A DNA stretch of 64,000 nt from Paenibacillus gallinarum (GTDB taxonomy: Bacteria > Bacillota > Bacilli > Paenibacillales > Paenibacillaceae). Of this stretch, positions 34,809-44,943 are shown piece after piece. The translations under genes and the position numbers were made by a program. The DNA lies in contig NZ_JACSQL010000015.1 of the NCBI RefSeq assembly GCF_014836635.1, positions 1-64,000 on the forward strand, read 5' to 3'. Every line of letters starts with the position of its first letter. Positions within the stretch are counted from its first letter, which is position 1. The notes below the pieces were generated by a model. It did not search any database. It saw only the letters and a program-made list of their open reading frames with translations, and was not told where the DNA came from.

Positions 34809-37800
34809 ATGACAGAATCTGTTCACATACCACAACCTAAAACCTATGGTCCACTTGGAAATTTACCTATGATTGAGGGAACGGCTCCGATACAGTCACT
34901 ATCTAAAGTTGCGAAAGAATATGGTCCGATCTTCCAAATGCAGTATCCTGCTGGACGTAAGGAAGTATATATATCAGGTCATGAATTTGTTAAAGATGCG
35001 ACAGATGAGAAACGCTTTGATAAAAGAATATGGGCTCCACTGCAAAATGTTCGGCCGTTTGCGGGCGATGGACTATTTACGAGTGCGACGAACGAGCCTA
35101 ACTGGAAAAAAGCGCATAACATTTTGTTATCTAGTTTTAGTCAGCGTGCGATGCAAGGGTATCACACCAAGATGCTTGATATCGCTTTTCAGCTCGTTCA
35201 GAAATGGGCGAGATTAAACCCTGATGAGACGGTTGATGTCCCGGCTGATATGACAAGACTTACGCTTGATACGATAGGGATATGTGGATTCGATTACCGT
35301 TTTAACAGTTTTTACAGAGAAGATAATCATCCATTTATCGATGCCATGGTTCGTTCTTTGGACGAAGGGATGAATCAACTTCATAGATTAGGTATTCAAG
35401 AAATGTTTATGGTGAAAAGAAAAAAACAATTTCAAGATGATAAACAGTTTATGTTCAATCTTGTGGATGATCTAATCAAGGAACGAAAAGAGCGGGGCGG
35501 CGGAAACAGCGGAGATTTACTTTCCCATATGCTCGAAGGTGTTGATCCGGCAACAGGTGAAAAACTCGACTCTGAAAATATACGTTTCCAGATCATTACT
35601 TTCCTGATCGCAGGACATGAAACAACAAGCGGTCTTCTGTCATTTGCCATCTATTACTTAATGAAGAATCCAGACAAAATGAAAAAGATTGTTGAGGAAG
35701 TTGATCGAGTCCTTAAAGATCCGGTGCCTACGTACAATCAGGTCAGAGAGCTCAAGTATACTCGCATGGTGTTGAATGAAGCACTGCGTCTATGGCCAAC
35801 TGCACCGGCATTTTCTCTTTATGCGAAAGAGGATACACAAATTGCTGGTAAATATCCTATCAAGAAAAACGACAGTGTAACAGTGCTCATTCCGGCGTTG
35901 CATAGAGATACTCGGGTATGGGGAGATGATGTGGAAGAGTTCAAACCGGAACGATTCGCAGATCCAAGCGCAGTACCGCATGACGCTTATAAACCATTTG
36001 GCAATGGACAAAGAGCTTGTATTGGACAGCAGTTTGCCCTTCAGGAAGCTACTCTTGTTCTTGGTCTTGTTGTAAAACACTTTGAATTTATAGATGTTAA
36101 TAACTATGAACTTAAAGTAAAAGAGGCGCTAACTTTGAAGCCGGATGATTTCCATGTAAAAGTACGCAGCAGAGGAAACTTATCTGCAGCACTTATGATT
36201 CCAGGTGCTTCGGCAGTTACCGCACAAGAACAAACGTCAGAAGCGGCCACAGCTGAATCATTGCCGGAGAATGCGCATCGTACTCCAATGCTTGTACTGT
36301 ATGGTTCGAACCTGGGTACAGCAGAAGGGATTGCTCGTGAGGTAGCCGACCGGGCTAAATATCAGGGGTTTGATAGTAATGTAGCACCAATGGATGATTA
36401 TGTGGGCGATCTGCCAAAAGAAGGCGTCGTACTTATTGTCACCGCTTCTTATAATGGCCAGCCGCCATCCAATGCAAAATCGTTCACACAGTGGATCGAG
36501 TCAGCTGGACCAGCCGAGTTCGAAGGTGTTCGTTATGTTGTATTTGGTTGTGGTGACCATAACTGGGCCAGCACGTATCAGCGGATTCCAAGATTGATTG
36601 ATGAAACCCTGGAAGCAAAAGGAGCGACTCGTCTTCTAGGCAGAGGAGAAAGTGATGCGAGCGGGGATTTTGAAACGGATGTGGATGATTGGTCAGAAGG
36701 ACTATGGCCTGATCTGATGCAAGCACTAGATCTGAAGCTTGTGGAAAATGGCAAGAAGAAGGGTACTAGCCTGAAAGTGAAATATGTCAGCGGAGTAGCT
36801 GCCGTTCCACTAGTAGAGACATACCATGCTGAACTTGGTCACGTAGTTAAAAGTGAGAATTTACAAAATGCAGAAAGCGGCAGAATTACTCAGCACATTG
36901 AGATTGCTCTTCCAGAAGGGGTGTCTTATCAAGAAGGAGACCACTTGGGAATATTGCCTGTTAATCCTGAATCGCTCGTACAGCGAGTGTTGAAGCGGTT
37001 TGCTCTTCAAGGAAGCAGCCACCTGGTTCTATCCGCCAGCGGAAGAAGCAGTGCGCATTTACCGGTGGGAACTCCCGTACGTCTTGATGATCTGCTTGCA
37101 CGCAGTGTAGAACTGCAGGAGCCGGCAACTCGTGCACAGCTGCGTGAGCTTGCAGCTTATACCGTATGTCCTCCTCATGCGAAAGAACTGACAGCTATGC
37201 TGGATGATGAGATATACCAATCCGAAATTAGAGCGAAACGAATCACCATGCTCGATTTGATTGAAAGATATGAAGCTTGTGAAATTCCATTTGAGCGTTT
37301 TATGGAATTACTGCCTGCACTGAAACCGAGATACTACTCGATTTCAAGTTCACCTAAGGTGAGCGAAAATATCGTAAGTATTACGGTAAGTGTAGTAAGA
37401 GACGCAGCATGGAGTGGTCAAGGGCAGTATAAAGGAATTGCATCCAACTATCTGGAAGGTCTCGAAATAGGCGCAGAGGTATTCCTGTTTGTACGCACAC
37501 CAGAATCAGGATTCCATCTCCCTGAAAAGGCGGAATCACCAATTATTATGATTGGTCCAGGTACAGGAGTAGCCCCATTCCGTGGTTTCATTCAAGCGAG
37601 AAAAGTAATGAAGGAGCAAAATATTAAACTCGGCGAAGCTCATCTATACTTTGGATGTCGGAATCCTGAACATGACTATCTATATAAAGAAGAGTTAGTC
37701 GCTGCTCAGGAGGAGGGCCTTGTTACGCTTCATACGGCTTTCTCGAGAGTGAATGGACAAGAAAAATGTTATGTACAGCATCTAATGAAACAAGATGCCG

Positions 37801-38000
37801 AACATCTGCTTAGCCTGCTGGAACAAGGAGCTAAAATGTACATTTGCGGTGATGGTACAAAAATGGCACCGGATGTGGAACAGACCTTGATTGCAGCTTA
37901 TCAGTTGAAACATGGGGTTAGTGAAGATGAGGCATTATCTTGGTTGACCGGTCTTGAATCATCTGGTAAATATGCGAAGGATGTATGGGCGGGAGCTTGA
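34809..38000 (+). CDS. Self-sufficient cytochrome P450/NADPH-P450 reductase, CYP102A type
   Basis: A 1063-residue fusion very similar to P450 BM3 of Bacillus megaterium. The heme domain (1-465) has AGHETTSG (oxygen-activating Thr272), EALRLWP with the ExxR pair, and [11 protein letters not shown] with heme ligand Cys404. Phe90 in GDGLFTS matches Phe87 of BM3, and the carboxylate-anchoring Arg/Tyr pair is kept in GRKEVY. A flavodoxin-like FMN domain (485-630, [11 protein letters not shown]) and a FAD/NADPH reductase domain (660-1063, [20 protein letters not shown]) follow. It should hydroxylate fatty acids near the methyl end in the cytoplasm. ACGGAGGG marks the start. Confidence 0.95.
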   Translation: MTESVHIPQPKTYGPLGNLPMIEGTAPIQSLSKVAKEYGPIFQMQYPAGRKEVYISGHEFVKDATDEKRFDKRIWAPLQNVRPFAGDGLFTSATNEPNWKKAHNILLSSFSQRAMQGYHTKMLDIAFQLVQKWARLNPDETVDVPADMTRLTLDTIGICGFDYRFNSFYREDNHPFIDAMVRSLDEGMNQLHRLGIQEMFMVKRKKQFQDDKQFMFNLVDDLIKERKERGGGNSGDLLSHMLEGVDPATGEKLDSENIRFQIITFLIAGHETTSGLLSFAIYYLMKNPDKMKKIVEEVDRVLKDPVPTYNQVRELKYTRMVLNEALRLWPTAPAFSLYAKEDTQIAGKYPIKKNDSVTVLIPALHRDTRVWGDDVEEFKPERFADPSAVPHDAYKPFGNGQRACIGQQFALQEATLVLGLVVKHFEFIDVNNYELKVKEALTLKPDDFHVKVRSRGNLSAALMIPGASAVTAQEQTSEAATAESLPENAHRTPMLVLYGSNLGTAEGIAREVADRAKYQGFDSNVAPMDDYVGDLPKEGVVLIVTASYNGQPPSNAKSFTQWIESAGPAEFEGVRYVVFGCGDHNWASTYQRIPRLIDETLEAKGATRLLGRGESDASGDFETDVDDWSEGLWPDLMQALDLKLVENGKKKGTSLKVKYVSGVAAVPLVETYHAELGHVVKSENLQNAESGRITQHIEIALPEGVSYQEGDHLGILPVNPESLVQRVLKRFALQGSSHLVLSASGRSSAHLPVGTPVRLDDLLARSVELQEPATRAQLRELAAYTVCPPHAKELTAMLDDEIYQSEIRAKRITMLDLIERYEACEIPFERFMELLPALKPRYYSISSSPKVSENIVSITVSVVRDAAWSGQGQYKGIASNYLEGLEIGAEVFLFVRTPESGFHLPEKAESPIIMIGPGTGVAPFRGFIQARKVMKEQNIKLGEAHLYFGCRNPEHDYLYKEELVAAQEEGLVTLHTAFSRVNGQEKCYVQHLMKQDAEHLLSLLEQGAKMYICGDGTKMAPDVEQTLIAAYQLKHGVSEDEALSWLTGLESSGKYAKDVWAGA

Positions 38001-38013
38001 TCTAACCTTGAAT

Positions 38014-38061
38014 AAAAGGCTAATCTCAGTGGTGTATTCACTGGGGTTAGCCCTTTTTTTT
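38014..38061 (+). terminator. Terminator after the P450 gene
   Basis: GGCTAATCTCAGTG (from 38018) pairs with CACTGGGGTTAGCC (to 38052), flanked by A and T runs, followed by eight T. The next frame is nominally open across it from 37954, so its start must lie later. Confidence 0.88.
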
Positions 38062-38160
38062 ATAATTAGCTCATTTGGAAAAACCTGTACATTCTTTACT
38101 ACAGGCAAGTACAATGTGGATAAGATTCGAAGACTATTAGCAGCCGCAGGGAGTGAGTAC

Positions 38161-38649
38161 ATGTTATCGTTTCAAATCATCAGTTTGATCGTATATTTAG
38201 GTTTGTCTGCTGTCATTCTTTGTCATAGTATATGGCTACGTGGGCGGGTGGGACAAATTAGGTTTGATGGCCAGGGGAAACAGCAATCTTTTCTTACCAT
38301 AGTCGTGTTTATTTTAGGTGGCGTTTATCTCATTTCAAGTACAGGTATCTTGAGATACGGACTCTTTATTATCGCTTTTATCGTGCATTACTTTGTAACC
38401 CGGTTCTATGTAGGAACAAAGGGAATAAAGTACGGTACACGTTTTTACTCTTTCGACCAGGTCCGTTCCTATCGTGGGTATAGCGATACAAATGAGTTAT
38501 CCCTCTTCTTACACGGAAAGACGAATGATATTTATTTACGGCCGCGGATATCTTATCATAGCAGTACAATTCGTCAGATATTGGAGCAAGAAGGAATAGA
38601 GAGCGTTAACGATCCGGAAGATACAACCGAACATGGAACTATGAAATAA
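38161..38649 (+). CDS. Small membrane protein, unknown
   Basis: A 162-residue protein with two to three hydrophobic helices (about 5-22, 45-62, 64-82) followed by a soluble C-terminal domain with GTKGIKYGTRFYSFDQVRSY and YLRPRISYHSS. The layout resembles the three paralogues at 10729-12200, but the sequence core differs. AGGGAG eight bases before the ATG at 38161 supports this start; the open frame back to 37954 covers the P450 terminator. Function unknown. Confidence 0.65.
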   Translation: MLSFQIISLIVYLGLSAVILCHSIWLRGRVGQIRFDGQGKQQSFLTIVVFILGGVYLISSTGILRYGLFIIAFIVHYFVTRFYVGTKGIKYGTRFYSFDQVRSYRGYSDTNELSLFLHGKTNDIYLRPRISYHSSTIRQILEQEGIESVNDPEDTTEHGTMK

Positions 38650-38760
38650 GACGTTCTATTGCAAACACTGTTTTGGATGTAAGACGTAATCATGGGCGAC
38701 AATTGGGCCTTTGCCCCAAACTTCATAAATAATAAACACTATATCCGCCTTTTGGGCTGC

Positions 38761-38810
38761 AGACTGTAAGTAAACTAGCTTAAACTAGTTTGCCTGCAGT
38801 CTTTTTTGTT
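38761..38810 (+). terminator. Terminator upstream of ppdK
   Basis: GACTG (38762-38766) pairs with CAGTC (38797-38801) around a perfect AAACTAG/CTAGTTT stem, followed by six T. It isolates the ppdK transcript from the membrane protein gene. Confidence 0.8.
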
Positions 38811-38871
38811 TTTTATATGACGAATTTTGTGTGATTTAGTATGAGTGAAAAGGGACCTAAGATTCTTCTTA

Positions 38872-38920
38872 TCATGACGTATTATATATTGACCAATTAC
38901 CCTTCATGACGTATTATATT
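38872..38920 (+). promoter_or_regulatory. ppdK promoter with twin 16-base repeats, candidate CcpN operators
   Basis: A good sigma-A promoter, TTGACC (38889-38894) and TATTAT (38912-38917), has exactly 17 bases of spacing. The 16-base sequence TCATGACGTATTATAT occurs twice, at 38872-38887 just upstream of the -35 and at 38904-38919 covering the -10, 32 bases (three turns) apart. The gene for the gluconeogenic repressor CcpN lies two genes down, and CcpN in Bacillus subtilis acts through paired sites near -44 and -10. The repeats are seen; CcpN binding is inferred. Confidence 0.65.
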
Positions 38921-38969
38921 GGCTGAGAACAATTTGAAAATATTGGTAAATATGACAAGGAGAGATAAA

Positions 38970-41666
38970 ATGAAGAACAAGCGTGTGTTTTTGTTTCATG
39001 AAGGAAACGCGTCTATGCGCGAGCTGCTCGGAGGAAAAGGTGCGGACCTAGCCGAAATGACGAAAGCTGGATTACCAGTTCCTTATGGATTCACCATCAC
39101 TACAGCTTCCTGCAGAGATTATTATACTCACCTTGGTCATATTCCGCTTACACTCATTGATGAGATTCGAACAGCACTTCGATCTCTTGAACAAACTTCA
39201 AACAAGCGTTTCGGTGATCCGGTGAGTCCTCTTTTACTTGCGGTACGTTCAGGAGCGGTTACTTCTATGCCCGGCATGATGGATACCATTCTTAATTTAG
39301 GCCTCACGGATGAAACGGTAGAGGGTCTTGCGTTAACTACAGGTGATCGAAGATTTGCGCTGGAATGTTATGCGAGATTTATACAGATGTATGGTCATGT
39401 CGCCATGGATATCGAAAATAATGCTTTCTCTAAAGTTCTTCAGCAAGTAAACCGTGAATCGGAAGCGGAACATATCGGACAGTTATCGGAAGAGAAATTG
39501 GAAGAATTGATTAGCAAATACAAACAACTTATCCTTCATCGTGCTAAAAAGTCGATCCCGCAAAACGTAGAAGACCAGTTAATTGATGCGGTACGGGCTG
39601 TTTTCCGTTCCTGGTCAAATCCAAGGGCTAAGGTCTATCGCAAAGTTCATAAAATACCAGAAGATCAAGGCACTGCGGTAAGTGTACAGGAAATGATTTT
39701 TGGGAATCGGGATGAAACGAGCGGTACAGGCGTTTTGTTTACGAGGAATCCTTCCACAGGCGGAAATGAGATGCTGGGTGAATATTTGCCTGCTGCCCAA
39801 GGGGAAGAAGTCGTATCGGGTACCAGAACACCTTTTGGAATTACTTATCTCAAACAAACGATGCCGTCCGTATATGAACAGCTTCATGAAGCTGCTTCTT
39901 CATTGGAAGAGTTATATGGCGATATTCAAGATATTGAATTTACGATTGAGAAAGGTCAGCTGTACATATTACAAACAAGAAATGCAAGAAGAACAGCGCA
40001 AGCTGCCATGAAAGCAGCGGTTGATTATGCGGAAGAAGGAATTATTACCAAAGAAGAGGCACTGATTAGAATAGAGCCTGAACACTTAAATCAACTGCTC
40101 CATCAATCGATTAAAATTAGAGAAGAAGATGAGATTATAGCTAGCGGACTACCTGCTTCTCCTGGAGCAGTGAGCGGACAGCTCGTATTCGATGCAGAAA
40201 CGGCTGAATCATGGGCATCTCTTGGGAAACGAGTAATTCTCGTGCGCAGGGAAACGACCCCGCAGGATATTCACGGTGTTATCGCAGCAGAAGGACTTCT
40301 TACACTCCGCGGTGGAATGACAAGTCATGCTGCTGTAGTGGCGAGAGGGATGGGAACACCTTGTGTATGTGGCTGTGAAGAACTTGAACTACGAGAAGAT
40401 ACGAAAGAGCTGATCTGCAGTGATCAGATCTTCCGCGAAGGAGATTTAATATCGATCGATGGCGGAACAGGAAAAGTGTATGCCGGAGAAATTGAACTGA
40501 GAGAGCCCGAAATATCCGAAGAACTAACACGGATGCTCGGCTGGGCAGATGAAGTGAAGAGGATGAAAGTATTTGCAAACAGTGATCATCCCCATGATGT
40601 GAGACTCGCTCGTAAATGGGGAGCAGAGGGAATTGGGCTGTGCCGAACAGAGCATATGTTTTTATCTCCATCGAGACTTCCGCTAGTACAAAGGGTCATT
40701 GTTGCAGGAAGTAATCAAGAGCGTCAGGAAGCGCTCCAAAGACTACTACCTGTGCAGCAATCTGATTTCGCAGAAATTTTTGCGGAAATGGATGGATTGC
40801 CAGTAACAATCAGGTTGCTTGATCCACCGCTCCACGAATTTTTACCTAAGCTCGAAGTGCTCGAAGGAAGAAGAGAGCATCTCGAGATGATTACACTCGA
40901 TGGTGATACAGATGAACTCGAGAAGGTAGATCGTGTAATGGAGAAGGTTAAGGAATTGAAAGAATCGAATCCCATGTTAGGTCAAAGAGGAGCAAGACTT
41001 GGCATCGTCTTCCCGGAAATTTATGACATGCAGATCGAAGCTATATTCAGAGCAGCACTGCAATGTATTCATCAAGGGATCAAAGTACTGCCTGAGATCA
41101 TGATTCCGCTGATTGGTCACGCAAGTGAGTTATCCTTCCTGCGTAAATTAGTAGATCAAGTAGCAGAGCAGGTACTTAGGGAAGAGCGAATCCATTGTCC
41201 TTACCGTGTAGGTACCATGATCGAGGTTCCTCGTGCTGCACTTACCGCGTCACAAATTGCGGAGCATGCCGACTTTTTCTCGTTTGGCACGAATGATCTG
41301 ACCCAGATGACGCTGGGGTATAGCCGAGATGATGCAGAACGGAAGTTTTTGAATCATTATGTAGAACAAAAGATTCTCCCTGCTAATCCATTTGAAGTAT
41401 TGGATCAAGATGGAGTTGGTGAGCTGATTCGGATTGGCCTTGAACAAGGAAGATCCCTTAAACCGGAACTTGCAGCAGGAATATGTGGAGAACATGCAGG
41501 GGAGCGAGATTCGATTTTCTTTTTCCATAACGTAGGACTTGATTATATTAGCTGCTCTCCTTATAGAGTACCGTTTGCACGTATCGCTGCTGCCCAAGCA
41601 CAGATTCAAGCTTCAAATATAACAAAGTCATCACATGGTGAGAATCCTATTTCTACTACAGCATAA
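38970..41666 (+). CDS. ppdK: Pyruvate, phosphate dikinase
   Basis: An 898-residue enzyme converting pyruvate, ATP and phosphate to PEP, AMP and pyrophosphate. Domains: ATP-grasp (1-340, GGKGADLAEMTKAGLPVP), phosphohistidine domain with catalytic His453 in TSHAAVVARGMG preceded by regulatory Thr451, and a PEP/pyruvate TIM barrel (540-890, GLCRTEHMF, FSFGTNDLTQM, CGEHAGERDS with the catalytic cysteine). AAGGAG seven bases before the ATG at 38970 fixes the start; the longer frame would begin inside the -10 box. It heads the ppdK-ccpN-ppsR unit. Confidence 0.95.
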   Translation: MKNKRVFLFHEGNASMRELLGGKGADLAEMTKAGLPVPYGFTITTASCRDYYTHLGHIPLTLIDEIRTALRSLEQTSNKRFGDPVSPLLLAVRSGAVTSMPGMMDTILNLGLTDETVEGLALTTGDRRFALECYARFIQMYGHVAMDIENNAFSKVLQQVNRESEAEHIGQLSEEKLEELISKYKQLILHRAKKSIPQNVEDQLIDAVRAVFRSWSNPRAKVYRKVHKIPEDQGTAVSVQEMIFGNRDETSGTGVLFTRNPSTGGNEMLGEYLPAAQGEEVVSGTRTPFGITYLKQTMPSVYEQLHEAASSLEELYGDIQDIEFTIEKGQLYILQTRNARRTAQAAMKAAVDYAEEGIITKEEALIRIEPEHLNQLLHQSIKIREEDEIIASGLPASPGAVSGQLVFDAETAESWASLGKRVILVRRETTPQDIHGVIAAEGLLTLRGGMTSHAAVVARGMGTPCVCGCEELELREDTKELICSDQIFREGDLISIDGGTGKVYAGEIELREPEISEELTRMLGWADEVKRMKVFANSDHPHDVRLARKWGAEGIGLCRTEHMFLSPSRLPLVQRVIVAGSNQERQEALQRLLPVQQSDFAEIFAEMDGLPVTIRLLDPPLHEFLPKLEVLEGRREHLEMITLDGDTDELEKVDRVMEKVKELKESNPMLGQRGARLGIVFPEIYDMQIEAIFRAALQCIHQGIKVLPEIMIPLIGHASELSFLRKLVDQVAEQVLREERIHCPYRVGTMIEVPRAALTASQIAEHADFFSFGTNDLTQMTLGYSRDDAERKFLNHYVEQKILPANPFEVLDQDGVGELIRIGLEQGRSLKPELAAGICGEHAGERDSIFFFHNVGLDYISCSPYRVPFARIAAAQAQIQASNITKSSHGENPISTTA

Positions 41667-41693
41667 GAGAAAGTTAACAAAATACGCTGGAGG

Positions 41694-42332
41694 GTGAATA
41701 AAATAGAACTTACCGCACGCCAGCAGCAAATTATTGACATTGTACAGAAGAAGACACCGATTATTGGAGATCAGATCGCTGAACAGCTTGGCTTGCCTAA
41801 ACCGACGATACGCAGCGATCTTTCTCTTCTTGTAATGACACAGTACTTGTCTGCGAAACCGAAGGTTGGATATTTTCCAGGTGAGCGTCTGACGGTTAAG
41901 GAACCGCTTCGAACTTCGCTTGTAAATATGAAAGTAAAAGATATTCAAAGTGTACCGGTCGTAATCAATGAAAATGCGACGCTTCACGAAGCCGTGGTTG
42001 CTCTATTTTTAGAGGACGTTGGCACCCTGTTTGTTATTAACAAAGAAGGTAGACTTTCTGGCATCTTATCTCGAAAAGACCTCCTGAAGATGACGCTTGG
42101 GAATCAGGATTTATCAGAAGTGCCTGTATGTATGCTGATGACAAGAGCCGTGCAGATGATTGCCGTCACACCGGAAGATCATGTGGTGGAGGCTGCACAG
42201 AAAATGATTAATTATGAAGTGGACAGTCTTCCTGTTATCCGAACGTGGAATCAAGAAGATGGGTATGAAGTGGTTGGCAGAATAACCAAGACTACCATTA
42301 CCAAGCTTGTCGTTCAGATCGCAGTAGAATAG
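41694..42332 (+). CDS. ccpN: CcpN-type helix-turn-helix and CBS-domain repressor
   Basis: A 212-residue regulator with an N-terminal helix-turn-helix (5-55: IELTARQQQIIDIVQKK, then PKPTIRSDLSLLVM) and two CBS domains (75-140 and 145-205) that bind nucleotides. It matches Bacillus CcpN (YqzB), which represses gluconeogenic genes. The start is unusual: the only standard codon, GTG at 41694, directly touches the ribosome binding site TGGAGG (41688-41693), whereas an ATA at 41703 has ideal spacing. It sits between ppdK and ppsR, its functional partners. Confidence 0.9.
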   Translation: MNKIELTARQQQIIDIVQKKTPIIGDQIAEQLGLPKPTIRSDLSLLVMTQYLSAKPKVGYFPGERLTVKEPLRTSLVNMKVKDIQSVPVVINENATLHEAVVALFLEDVGTLFVINKEGRLSGILSRKDLLKMTLGNQDLSEVPVCMLMTRAVQMIAVTPEDHVVEAAQKMINYEVDSLPVIRTWNQEDGYEVVGRITKTTITKLVVQIAVE

Positions 42333-42350
42333 GCCGCTGGAGGAGAAAAT

Positions 42351-43139
42351 ATGCAATTTGTTGCTATATGCTCGGATTCACTTGGGGAAACTGCAGATCT
42401 TGTAGTGAGAGCTGCACTGCACCAATTTGAATCCTTGCAAATTCAGATTAAACGTTACCCGCAGATTCGCAGTGAGGAAGAGATTCGCGATCTGATGGAA
42501 GAAGTTCATCGAATGTCAGGGTTTGTTGCTTATACTCTTGTGCAGCCCGAACTTCGTGAACTGATCAAAGAAGAGTCAATACGGCTGAGTATCCGAACGG
42601 TGGATATTATGGGCCCCATGATGCAGGCCTTTATCGATACATTTCATGATTCCCCTACCCAAAGACCAGGGGTGCTCCACCGCCTGGATGAGGACTATTT
42701 TCGCCGGGTAGAAGCAGTTGAATTTGCGGTAAAATGTGATGACGGCAAAGATACCAGTGCGATTCGAAAAGCGGATATTGTCCTTCTAGGTGTGTCTCGC
42801 ACTTCGAAAACTCCGCTCAGTATTTTTCTGGCCCACAAAGGTTATAAGGTCGTGAATTATCCCGTTGTGCCTGAGATTAAACCTCCTGATCCGCTTAATG
42901 AAGCAATCAAGGGACAAGTCATCGGCCTTACGATGGACGCAGAACATCTGCTTAAAATTCGCACAGAGCGCTTGAAAGTTATGGGTTTACCGCACGGTTC
43001 TAATTATGCTTCACTTGCTAGAATTGTTGAAGAATTGGAATATGCATATACGTTGTTTGATCGGTTAGGTTGTCCGGTTATTAATGTTACAGACAAAGCG
43101 ATTGAAGAAACAGCCGGAATGATACTTGGTTATATATGA
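42351..43139 (+). CDS. ppsR: PPDK regulatory protein (bifunctional kinase/pyrophosphorylase)
   Basis: A 262-residue DUF299/YqfL-family protein that inactivates PpdK by ADP-dependent phosphorylation of the active-site threonine and reactivates it with phosphate. The P-loop-like LLGVSRTSKTPLS lies near residue 147 and VNYPVVPEIKPP follows. CTGGAGGAG precedes the ATG by seven bases. Adjacency to ppdK supports the assignment and its target, the Thr451 side chain of the PpdK encoded upstream. Confidence 0.95.
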   Translation: MQFVAICSDSLGETADLVVRAALHQFESLQIQIKRYPQIRSEEEIRDLMEEVHRMSGFVAYTLVQPELRELIKEESIRLSIRTVDIMGPMMQAFIDTFHDSPTQRPGVLHRLDEDYFRRVEAVEFAVKCDDGKDTSAIRKADIVLLGVSRTSKTPLSIFLAHKGYKVVNYPVVPEIKPPDPLNEAIKGQVIGLTMDAEHLLKIRTERLKVMGLPHGSNYASLARIVEELEYAYTLFDRLGCPVINVTDKAIEETAGMILGYI

Positions 43140-43168
43140 AACCGCCTTCTGGCGGTTTTCTGCTTCTT
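43139..43168 (+). terminator. Terminator after ppsR
   Basis: AAACCGCC (43139-43146) and GGCGGTTT (43151-43158) form an 8 bp stem with a TTCT loop, starting at the last base of the stop codon and followed by T-rich sequence. Confidence 0.85.
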
Positions 43169-43213
43169 TTGATACGATAATAGATATAACAAATGCAAAT
43201 AGGGGGGAGCCGC

Positions 43214-44134
43214 TTGTTAACAACAACAAGATACCAGAATATTACTATAGAACCTTTTGGGGAAGAACATGGACCGTTTTATATGAAATTAAAAGAGTTA
43301 GCCAAACTAGATGATCAGGAACATGTAAACCCGGCAGAGTCAGAAGTTGCTTTTGTTGCGCTTGCTGATGGAGTTCCAGCCGGCATGATTTTTACATATC
43401 ATCGTCCGTTTCATCCTTACTGTACCTATATTTCACTTCTCGTCTTACCTTCAAGTGACCGAATGCTGATTGCATCGAGATTGCTGATATCTCTATCAGC
43501 GCACCGGATGGTGTACCCGCTCCAAATCTCTGTCTGGGAAACCGATTTTGCGATGAAGCAGGCACTTGTTAAGCAAGGTTTTTATGAAATTAGAAATACA
43601 TATCAAGTACGTATTGCAACGCCTGAGAGCGGATTGATCAGAGATGAGGAATACTTCATGGAACACCACTCGGATTATCAGGTGTTAGCACTGTCTGAAT
43701 ATCTAAAGAGGGAACAAGCTGAAGAAGAACTTGTACGTCTTGTGAAAAAAACCTACGAACATACACACCGAGCAAATCCACCGGGAGTGTTCGATTTATC
43801 TCGCTGGAAGGCATTTCTGCATGAACAAGACTTGGAGTCACAAGGTTCTTATGTTGTTCTCAATGCTACGAACGGTCGTTGTGCCGGATTTGCCTTGCTT
43901 CATTCTACTTCAGAGAACGGTGTGGCGGAACTAGGATGGAGAGGTGTGGCAACTTCTGAGCATTTGGATCTGATTCTGCTGCTTACAAGAGAACAAATGA
44001 AATACGCCGCTGAAAATGGAATCAAGCAACTTGTTTGCGAAGTGGACAGTACAGATCCTTATCAAATGGAGATGCTGCATGTGTATCCGTTTGAACCTGC
44101 TCCTGCATGGGTTACTTATCATAAACAAAGATAA
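43214..44134 (+). CDS. GNAT family N-acetyltransferase
   Basis: A 306-residue protein read as a GNAT-type enzyme with two halves. The first contains FVALADGVPAGMIFTYHRP and YISLLVLPSSDRMLIASRLL; the second has VVLNATNGRCAGFALLHS and ELGWRGVATSEHLDLILLL in the place of an acetyl-CoA domain. Neither half shows a textbook cofactor loop, so activity is uncertain. GGGGGGAG lies before a TTG at 43214; the ATG at 43193 has no ribosome binding site. The stop codon shares one base with an ATG of the next frame. Confidence 0.65.
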   Translation: MLTTTRYQNITIEPFGEEHGPFYMKLKELAKLDDQEHVNPAESEVAFVALADGVPAGMIFTYHRPFHPYCTYISLLVLPSSDRMLIASRLLISLSAHRMVYPLQISVWETDFAMKQALVKQGFYEIRNTYQVRIATPESGLIRDEEYFMEHHSDYQVLALSEYLKREQAEEELVRLVKKTYEHTHRANPPGVFDLSRWKAFLHEQDLESQGSYVVLNATNGRCAGFALLHSTSENGVAELGWRGVATSEHLDLILLLTREQMKYAAENGIKQLVCEVDSTDPYQMEMLHVYPFEPAPAWVTYHKQR

Positions 44135-44154
44135 TGACAGGAGTTGAATTTCTC

Positions 44155-44925
44155 ATGGTGATAAGAGAACAAGTAGAACATTTTATTATGATTGAGCAAC
44201 ATGAACATGCTAGATTAAGCGGAGAGATTGCCAAGCATCTGAAACCTGAATACTTCATACATGAGAAAGATAGACAAGATGTCATTTATGCAATTACACA
44301 GCACGATCGTGGATGGATTCGGCTTGATGCACACCCCATCTGGAATGAAGTCACAAAAGCTCCCTATTATTTCGTCGATTATCCCTATGCGGTTAAGCTT
44401 AAGATGTACCAAACCGGCATTCAGGAAGTTGAAACCGTTAATCCTTACGCTGGTTACTTAGTAAGTCACCATTTCTCCACCTTTCCCGATATTAAGAATG
44501 GAACCGATCCATTCAGTATTTCTTTTAATCAGGAGGAGAAGCAGAGACAAGAGCAGCTGGAACAACAACTGGGTTCTATTCAGGAGACAGAAATGAAACA
44601 ACATTATCACTTACTTCAATTATGTGATGATCTCTCTCTCTACGTATGTATGAATGAACCGGGGGTAAGCAAAGAGAAGGAACATCCATGGTTCCAGAAT
44701 GGGCTCGGATCAGCTGCGGTTCTTTTTCAAGAAGGAAAAGAATCCGTTCAAGCATTTTGGAAAGATGAATATACGGTAGAAGTGCAGCCTGCTCCATTCA
44801 GGAAGTCTTTTGAGACGGAGTTATCGTACCGAAAAGTAGCCAAAAAGGACATTCAAGATAAAGGATTGAATAAAGCTTTTCACGAAACAGAGCAGGCAGT
44901 TCAAAAAATTACGTACACATCGTAA
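44155..44925 (+). CDS. DUF3891 family protein
   Basis: A 256-residue protein matching the DUF3891 family. The conserved stretches are IEQHEHARLSGEIAKH at the N-terminus, AITQHDRGWIRLD (His and Asp in an HD-like arrangement), and YLVSHHFSTF. The paired histidines suggest a metal-dependent hydrolase of HD type, but the family has no established activity. CAGGAG 11 bases before the ATG at 44155 was used; the ATG at 44134 lacks a ribosome binding site. It follows the GNAT-like gene closely, and a terminator ends the unit. Confidence 0.8.
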   Translation: MVIREQVEHFIMIEQHEHARLSGEIAKHLKPEYFIHEKDRQDVIYAITQHDRGWIRLDAHPIWNEVTKAPYYFVDYPYAVKLKMYQTGIQEVETVNPYAGYLVSHHFSTFPDIKNGTDPFSISFNQEEKQRQEQLEQQLGSIQETEMKQHYHLLQLCDDLSLYVCMNEPGVSKEKEHPWFQNGLGSAAVLFQEGKESVQAFWKDEYTVEVQPAPFRKSFETELSYRKVAKKDIQDKGLNKAFHETEQAVQKITYTS

Positions 44926-44943
44926 AAAATATAGCTCAAAGAA

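Noticed and set aside
37954-38160. Overlap of a membrane protein gene with the P450 gene end
   Set aside because: The upstream part of this frame is the P450 stop region and its terminator; the ribosome binding site at 38161 gives a 162-residue protein.
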